From the NCBI GenBank assembly GCA_022497145.1, contig MU385887.1, positions 186,001 through 250,000 on the forward strand: a stretch of DNA of 64,000 nucleotides. Reading direction: 5' to 3'. Below are positions 57,171-64,000 of this stretch, piece by piece. A program made the translations under genes and the position numbers. The notes beneath the pieces are model-generated. The model made no database searches. It saw nothing but the letters and a program-made list of their open reading frames with translations, and was not told where the DNA came from. How positions within the stretch are numbered: the stretch's first letter is position 1; every line of letters starts with the position of its first letter. The stretch comes from Rostrohypoxylon terebratum. Lineage: Eukaryota > Ascomycota > Sordariomycetes > Xylariales > Hypoxylaceae.

Positions 57171-60100
57171 GTACTGGGTATACCTTAGTAGGTAGTATTT
57201 ACTACTAGGTACCTAGTATGCAGGAATTTAAGTATAACAATAATAGCAACCTCGACGCTGGCAGTTGCCTGGAAATGGATTAATAATGTATGTCTGATCT
57301 AGTTGGAGAGTTCCAAAGTTTGGTCTAGTCTTGAGACTGGCGTCTAATAAGGCGTTATAGGTAGCGGGTAGGCAGGTAGGAAAGTGCTATGGATGTAAGT
57401 GCTAGCGGCGGATTGTTAGTTCCAAGTTCCAAGTTGCTGCTAATATCGGAAACATCGATTTGATCAAATGAACCAACGTCGCTTACTTCATTCATTCAAG
57501 GTTTGCAAGGTTTGCAAGGTTTGGGATGAAAAGACTCCAGACTCCAAACTCAAGACAAAACTCAAGACTCGAGACTCTCATCCTGCTTTTACATAATTTT
57601 CTTAGATTCTCTCAAAAAGCTCCAGGTTCTTATTCTGTTTCAACTACCATCAGTCTTGTTATGCTGATAGGTAAACAACCAAGTTTTATTTTTGTCTCTC
57701 GTTTTTGGAAATTACCTAACCAAAGTTCCCATTCGGCAATGCGCCAACGAATTGCTGTTGATACTCTCTACATCTGTACATCTGCACATCTACAAATCTG
57801 CACAGCTTCTCTTTTCATCCATGGATATAGCGAATGGGCTCATCCCCCCCTCCATCAACTGCCTCTTCAAAATATTCCGCAACCACAACCACAACACGTA
57901 AATATTACCAGCGCATATTCCTCCGCACACCGTCTCGCCATCTATCATGCATCTCACGTATTCCAGGTATTCCAGGTATTTCCAGATATCCCGGACATCA
58001 GGTATGTATCCTGTCCATCGTACAACAAGACAAATCACATGGAAATAGCCCGAGATATCCAAGGCTTTGACCTAAATCGGCTGTGTTCAATCTATGTCAT
58101 TCATCATCAATCACACTCTCTCGCCATGGCAACAAATATCACGACACCAATCGCCAAATCATTCCCGTCTCGTTTTCGGCCCTCTTTACCATAATCGTCT
58201 CAACCACCCTTTTGAACCGGTTGGTATGTTCAAGTCTGGTTCTCCATCCTCATTGGTGCTTTATTTTGGTGTTTCGGGCTTCAACACTACTAGATTCGAT
58301 TGGAACCCAATGGCTGAATGGATCCCCTTCCGCTTCCCCTCTCTGGCTACGGGACCGCGAGATCGTTTCTTTGAGTCACAATTGTCTCTCAGAATTGGTC
58401 AAACTCTCCTGTCACTTTGTGACTTCTAATCCTCGTGCCTCGTGGCCCGGCCCGAACCTTTGGTTCCGGCGTCTCGCCTCGTCTCGCATAGGTCAAACTA
58501 AGTCCTTTTTTGACGCATGGTTCTCTAACAGAGAGGCTGCGTATATTCAGCCCAGACAGGCTGTACTATGCAGTATACCTTGGGCTGTAGAATTTCATAT
58601 TACCCGAAACGGCAAGTAGGACGAGAGAATTCTACCTAGGTAGATATCTATATGCAGCCTACACATGTCTAGGACCCTAGGTACACATGTGAACAACTAC
58701 TTCCTATCTCAAACACCACCAAAATGACGATTTGCAGTCTACCGTGGTGAGAAGGACGTAGGCCGCCCAAGTGGCGAATCGTTCAACTGCCCTTGTATGA
58801 TTGGGCTGCTATAACATAAGGGATGGCTTGCGACAGCTCCTACACCCCTCGCGGCACTTGACAAATATCCCTCTCAAATCACATGCTACTCACCAGCCAA
58901 GGCTTTCGTCTGCAATCTGTTTCAAATCTGCTTCCTTACATTTCTCATTCGACAGCTTCTAGACCGGTAGAGTCGTAGATTTGTAGAGTTGCCTTAATTA
59001 GCAACTAGGGGGACGGATCGACTCGACGAGTAGCAATCAACCGCCATCATGATCAAGCTCGTAGGATCCGGCGTTCGAATAGGTCAGCTAACCTGCACTT
59101 GCGTACGTATTAATTTACTAAGGAACTAAACTATGCCCGATTTTTCACCTTGTCCTGCTTGTCCTTCTTGGGCGCTCGCTCACTATTCGCCTAGGTATGT
59201 GGTATGTGAGGGTTGGCGTTGGAACGAAGATCCCCTACCGTAGCAACCAGCTCCGTCGACGGCCACCTCCGCCGTCATGGCTTGGTCTTTGGCTACATCT
59301 AGGTATATGGGCCTTCTCCGCTGACCTAGGATTCCTAGTCTAAATTGGGCTTGAATAGCATGTCCCACTCGCATAGAGCGCCTAATATACAATGTTATGC
59401 CGATACGGGACTGCGGGAGCATCTTCTTCAAGGTAACTCCTCGCTAGATCGACCAAGGAGATGCGTTATTCCTCTGATCCGTTCTGTCCCATCGAGCTTT
59501 ACCCAATGGTTAGGGATGCGCACTTGAACATGTAGTTGGTTCTAGGGGCTTCTGGGTCCTACGAGCTTCTGGTCAATTGGGCACACGCAGTAGATCGTTC
59601 GTGTAGGCGCGTGAGTAGCATAAGCGCCGCGCAGCTTCAAGATGTTGGGCTTTTCACGTTCTCAGCATGCTTGAATAGAAAGCCAGATCTAGGGTTTGAT
59701 AGGGGTAGGGCCAACCAACAATAGCTAACCCCTGAAGACTGAGCCCTACGGGCTGTAAAACGGGCTCAGCTAGGAGAACCAACAAGAACACGCGGGTTAC
59801 GAACGTTCAAGTTGTTAGGCTACGAGTCAACGCTACAGCCGCATCCTGTAAGTCACTAAAAGTCCACCACGTCGCGCATCCTCAGGGAGATTATCGTAGA
59901 CTTCACCGCTCCCCTCCTCGTTGACATCACTTTCTCGATTCATAATAATCGAAAATCGACGTCATCAAGCAAGAGGAAATAGACACGGGACAAACAATGC
60001 CTCACTAAGCAACTCACGCGATACATGTTGATCGACGAGAGCCCGGGTTTGACTCGCCAATAACTAGAAGTATTTTCCGATTAGCTCTTAGGCCTCTCAA

Positions 60101-61484
60101 ACCTTTCAAACCCCGAAGCGGTCAAAAGACTACGATACTGACTTGGCAATTCTAGGAACATTCGAGTCCAGTGACCTTCGCCAGATAGGTGACACAGATG
60201 CCAGATCATCAACCTTAAGTCATATCTTATAACCTACCTACTTATGTATTGCCCTTTCACATCAGGTCGAAAAAGGGGAGGTTGGAGAAGCGAAGCTTGA
60301 ATAGCCAAGGCGTTTCGACATCAACCTACCTAGGTCCTACGTTACTAAGGATACAAAAATATCCCTACATCTTACCAATGCCGTTATCACAACAACTACC
60401 CAAAAACGACTCTAAACGGATGGACGAGAACGCGCGACAGGCAATGCGAAAAGTCTCACGAGGTAGTCGCTCACAAATGTGTTTACGATCCCATCTCTTA
60501 CTACGCCCGCCTCAAGCCCGTGCCACGCCAACAACCCATCATCACCCTTCCGTCATCATCAGCCCCCTACCAAAGCCGCGGTCCCTACATACGCAGCATC
60601 TATCCACCGACATGACTCTCAGCCTCTCCCTACGTCGCGTCTCGACGCCGCTGACACAAGGCGGCTCCCCACGCGCGTCCCCTAATCGCTGACGCGCATA
60701 TCCGAGTGCGTCGAGCCGTGGTCGTGCAGCCCAAACCGGCCTCCTAGCAGCAACGCTCCTCTGCGTAACCCACAGGCTTCGCAGGGCGTAAGCGTACAAA
60801 AACAGGGCGAATAACCTCACCGATGGACCGATTCGAGCCACTTCCACATCCACTCTTCCTCTTTAAACCCCCCACACCCGCGCCCCCCCTCGTATATTGC
60901 TTTTGTTCCATGCCGTGCGACGCGCCACCAGCTTGGCGGGCAAAACCTGGATACCCGTTTACGTATGTTGCGCATAACTAACCATGTACGTGTGCAGATA
61001 AGCTCTACCCTACCTCCCTACCTACCTCCCTGCGTATGTACGTATGTACTTATGTACAGGTATGTACGTCAGTAGCTACCAAACCCACGATCCAGCAAAA
61101 CCAGAGCATAGCATAGGCTCGAGGACCCTTCGTGCATCCCAGCCCGGGAACGTGGACCCCTAACAAGCGCCCTTCACCGGCCGATCGGACGCCGTGCGTC
61201 TCCCTCGGCCGCTCCACCGGTCGCGCCGCATACAGTAAAATACCGAAGTGGGTAGGTAAGTAGTAGTATCTATCCAGACTCCCCTGCGCCGGATCTACGG
61301 GATTCCCATCCCCCAGTGGGCCCGGCGAGGATCATCGAGATTGAGGGTGAGATGTGTCCGAGGCCAGCGCAGCGATCGTAGGATGCCCCATTATTATCAT
61401 AATCATCACCATCATCCCACTCCCCCTCGCTTATCTCGTCGTGCGATAGAAGAAGCAAAGGCTACGAATAAGAGCCAAATCTGC

Positions 61485-61512
61485 ATAGATAGATAGATCA
61501 ATAGATAGATAG
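61485..61512 (+). repeat. GATA tetranucleotide repeat
   Basis: (ATAG)n interrupted once by ATCA. GATA clusters can bind GATA-type zinc-finger regulators, but nothing links this array to a gene. Confidence 0.8.
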
Positions 61513-61543
61513 GACCTAGGTAGCCCCGTCGGGACGCCTCCCT

Positions 61544-61569
61544 ACATACGTACATACATACATACATAG
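61544..61569 (+). repeat. CATA tetranucleotide repeat
   Basis: ACATACGTACATACATACATACATA, an imperfect (CATA)n array 30 bp after the GATA array. Confidence 0.8.
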
Positions 61570-62543
61570 ATGAGATCCAGACCTTATCTGCGGTGTCTTC
61601 TAGATCGGGTAGGTCTGTCAACGCGATCTCCTCCGTGCTAGTAGCAACCCTGAAAGCTGGTAAGACATCCGTGGGTCCAACGACGTCGTTTCCGCATGAT
61701 TTCTCGGCTACAGCCCGTCCAACGGCCGCACGTCATAGCTCCCAGAGCTCCATTTTCCTCCGAATGGATGCGTCCTCTTGATTGAGAGAGAGCAAACTGC
61801 ATTGTTGTAAGCCTCAGTGTAATAATGAGTTGTAGTCCGGTCGTCGCAATCTACGTCGGAACGATCTGGGTTACCTAGGTCATGTAGGTAGTATCATCTC
61901 GCTGCTTTTAAGATGTCTTGGAATTTGTAGGGGAAAAAAGCAAATGTATCGGTACATTCAAACCTACAGAGTAGCAAAAGCAATGAGCTCCTCGGCTTTT
62001 CGCGCAAGATGTTTGCCGAAGAGATGATTAATTGTAAATTTCGAGGGTATGTGAATATGCCTGTCTTAGAATTGTCAAAGATAAACTGCTCGCGTATGCC
62101 AACCTCTAAAGTAGGTATCTAGGAGGTATGAAAAGGGGTTGCAAGTGTAGGATTCTAAGGCCTACCTAACCCGCATGCTTTCTCGTGGTATGATACCTGC
62201 CTGGTGAATCGATAGGAATACATATACAAGAGCTCCAGGGCTTAAACACATACACGAAGTCTAGACTTAGACGTAGGATATAGCTCTTCTCGATAACAAT
62301 CCTACCTACCTACTAAACTGAATGATATGGACCTGAGCAATGTTCCCGGCTCATCGATCATAAGTTAGAAAACACCTATGTGTCTAGCACGACGTAGAGC
62401 TTAGACTTATGTGATGAAAACCAAATCATGTAATCCATAACTAATGCCGTCTGGATGTGTCCGTACAAGCAGATTAAAAACTCCATCAATATCATCCCGA
62501 GTCATCATAACCTAATCCTACCTCCCCCTAACCCTTCAACCAC

Positions 62544-64000
62544 CTAAGCCAAACTCCCCATAGGATCCCAAAGCGGCAGCACAACCGGCTCCTGACCCAA
62601 CACATCCCTAACCCGTCTTGCCAAAAACTTCGGGTCGACAACAGCCTGGTAGACGAACTCATCCATCCACTCGTCACTCATGACGAACCACCCTTTCTCC
62701 CCGACACTCTCGCCCCAACTATTCTGCACCCTCCAGCGCACCGTCTTGCCCTCCGCGTCTATATGCACCGCCGTGAGCACCATGGCGTGCGTCATCGCGC
62801 TCTCGCCGACCCTCAACCTAGCCGCTTTGTCCAAACTACCGTAGAGGCTGACGTTGAAGCCAAGCTCGTAGTCGAACAGACCCAAGTCCATGATCCCGTT
62901 CACGCGCTCCGAGTACTTACCCACGTCGGACCCGAAGAAGACGGGGAGGCCCGCGCGCAGCATGGCGACACATGCTTGCTTCAGCGTCGCCATGTCGACG
63001 TTGATGTACGTGATGCCGCGGCCGCCGACGATGTTGCCTAGCCTGTCGACTGAGAGCAGGGTTAGAGGGTCATGGCGCGGGTCATGGACGAGCGAGACCA
63101 TGCTCGCGATGGCTGAGCTGCTGATGCGGAACTCGGGGCTTGAGATGTCCTTCGCCAAACGGTGTGGTGTTGAAACCACAGTTCGTGCCCGTCCGTCTTT
63201 GTCCAGGAAATTCCACTCGAACTCCTCACTAGTGCTAGGCGGCGGTCCCAGGGTCAGTGTCAAGATGAGGTGGACTTCGCGCATCATCTTGTCCTTTGTT
63301 GCAGAGAGGGTGCTAGCTGTGGTCAATGGGCTATTGACCAAGTTTCGCAAGATAACAGCGTACTCGCGCAGTTTAGCAACGATTATGGAGTTGATTGTGC
63401 TGCTCGACATGGCGTTCCAGCTATCCGGATACAGGACCTGGGGCACAAGACCGTACTTCTCAACCAGGTTGTACACCATATCCCACTGTCCACCATCGCT
63501 GATAGGATCCGCAAGCAATCTCTGGACCAACCTCTCATCTAAGGATTGGTCGGCAGTCTCAATAATGTTCTCTAGAAAGTAGTTTGATTTCTCAAGCTTA
63601 TCCCAGAAGAACAGATAGGCCTGCGACAACTCGAACGAATCGAGGTTGTACTTCTTCATCAGAGCGACACGGAATACATTTGTGCTAGCAAAGAGCCAGC
63701 ATCGACCCGATGATCGCTGATTCGTGATGGGAGCACCTTCAAATGGGATGCGGACATTAAACACATGCTGATCTGCGATCTTCGCGGAACGAGCAGTCAG
63801 GACATCTTTCGGGTTTGCAGAGCTGAGGGCCGAGAGTGCCAGTCTGAAAGGACGCAGTGCTATTAGTCTCACAACCGGTGCTGACACTGGCGCTGACCTG
63901 AAGGAGAGGCAACGAACCTGTTCTTAGGATCTGAAAGCAACTTAGACTGCCAATCCTGAGTGGTCACAATATCCAGTCCCTCTGGCACCCTGCTTATACG
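62544..64000 (-). CDS. LAP3: Bleomycin hydrolase-type cysteine aminopeptidase, 5' end outside window
   Basis: This is a peptidase C1B (papain-like) enzyme. Family members are cytosolic, self-compartmentalising hexamers that trim peptides and inactivate bleomycin and homocysteine thiolactone. Visible exons: 64000-63918 (27 codons plus two bases, open at the edge) and 63843-62544; intron 63917-63844 (GTTCGT donor, TTTCAG acceptor). The join reads DPKNRLALSALSSANPKDVL, typical of the family. Catalytic Cys is in NQRSSGRCWLFAS (codon at 63701-63699), the His in AMTHAMVLTAVH and the Asn in VQNSWGE, so the triad is complete. The protein ends WDPMGSLA; the C-terminal Ala position is characteristic, since the homologous C-terminal arm reaches the active site. 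About 460 residues are visible of a usual roughly 500. A read-through into the intron would give an artefactual N-terminus (MSAPVVRLIALRPF). Confidence 0.95.

Larger units (their letters stand above)
54471..62543. other. Gene-free stretch, about 8 kb
   Basis: It starts with the promoter of the DUF8035-like gene (CT/T-rich on the plus strand, 54810-54870). Frames up to 222 codons (57526-58194) and 178 codons (58083-58619) overlap each other in different phases and have the low-complexity, His/Ser-rich texture of non-coding DNA. Simple repeats lie at 56602-56667, 57105-57170 and 61485-61569. No gene I can support. Long non-coding transcripts are possible but not visible. Confidence 0.4.

Noticed and set aside
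57526..58619. Two overlapping plus-strand frames of 222 and 178 codons
   Set aside because: They overlap in different phases, lack any motif, and have composition typical of non-coding DNA.
1..64000. tRNA and 5S rRNA genes
   Set aside because: I looked for A-box/B-box pairs (for example near 60045) and for the 5S core and found no convincing pair by eye; a tRNA-finding program would settle it.

Overview
The window looks like nuclear DNA of a filamentous ascomycete (Pezizomycotina, probably a Sordariomycete). Protein genes are widely spaced, and their short introns (mostly 54-126 bp) carry GTAAGT/GTATGT-type donors, CTAAC/CTGAC-type branch points and YAG acceptors. Several products are typical of this group: a LaeA-like methyltransferase, a fungal O-methyltransferase, an AA13 starch-active LPMO with CBM20, a small cysteine-rich secreted protein, and two large regulatory or low-complexity fungal proteins. 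No complete rRNA gene, tRNA gene, CRISPR array or intact transposon was found by eye.

Layout. 1-1496: 3' part of a gene of unknown function. 2127-3527 (-): GC-rich SAM-methyltransferase-like gene. 6425-8080 (+): LaeA-like methyltransferase, three exons. 13134-14762 (+): family-2 O-methyltransferase, four exons. 16216-17503 (+): secreted AA13 LPMO with linker and CBM20. About 18014-18450 (+): doubtful small gene. 19069-19734 (+): small secreted protein with six cysteines, two exons. 20085-21499 (-): FAD-dependent monooxygenase, four exons. 21641-45467: about 24 kb with no convincing intact gene, holding short tandem repeats and a few decayed-looking coding traces. 45599-48461 (+): Gln/His-rich putative regulator (DUF8032-like, possibly Medusa family), four exons. 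51562-54470 (-): long Arg/Asp/Ser-rich protein with a conserved C-terminal domain (DUF8035-like). 54471-62543: 8 kb without a gene I can support. 62544-64000 (-): bleomycin hydrolase-type cysteine peptidase, cut at its 5' end by the window edge.

How the genes may fit together. The 6.4-21.5 kb stretch combines a LaeA-like methyltransferase, an O-methyltransferase and an FAD monooxygenase, which are typical tailoring and regulatory functions of specialised metabolism. It also holds two secreted proteins (a starch-acting LPMO and an effector-like small protein). There is no PKS, NRPS, terpene synthase or DMATS backbone in the window, so this is at most a small or remnant cluster. The right half holds housekeeping or regulatory genes separated by very long non-coding stretches. 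Exon joins were worked out by hand. All family names rest on recognised motifs, not on a database search.
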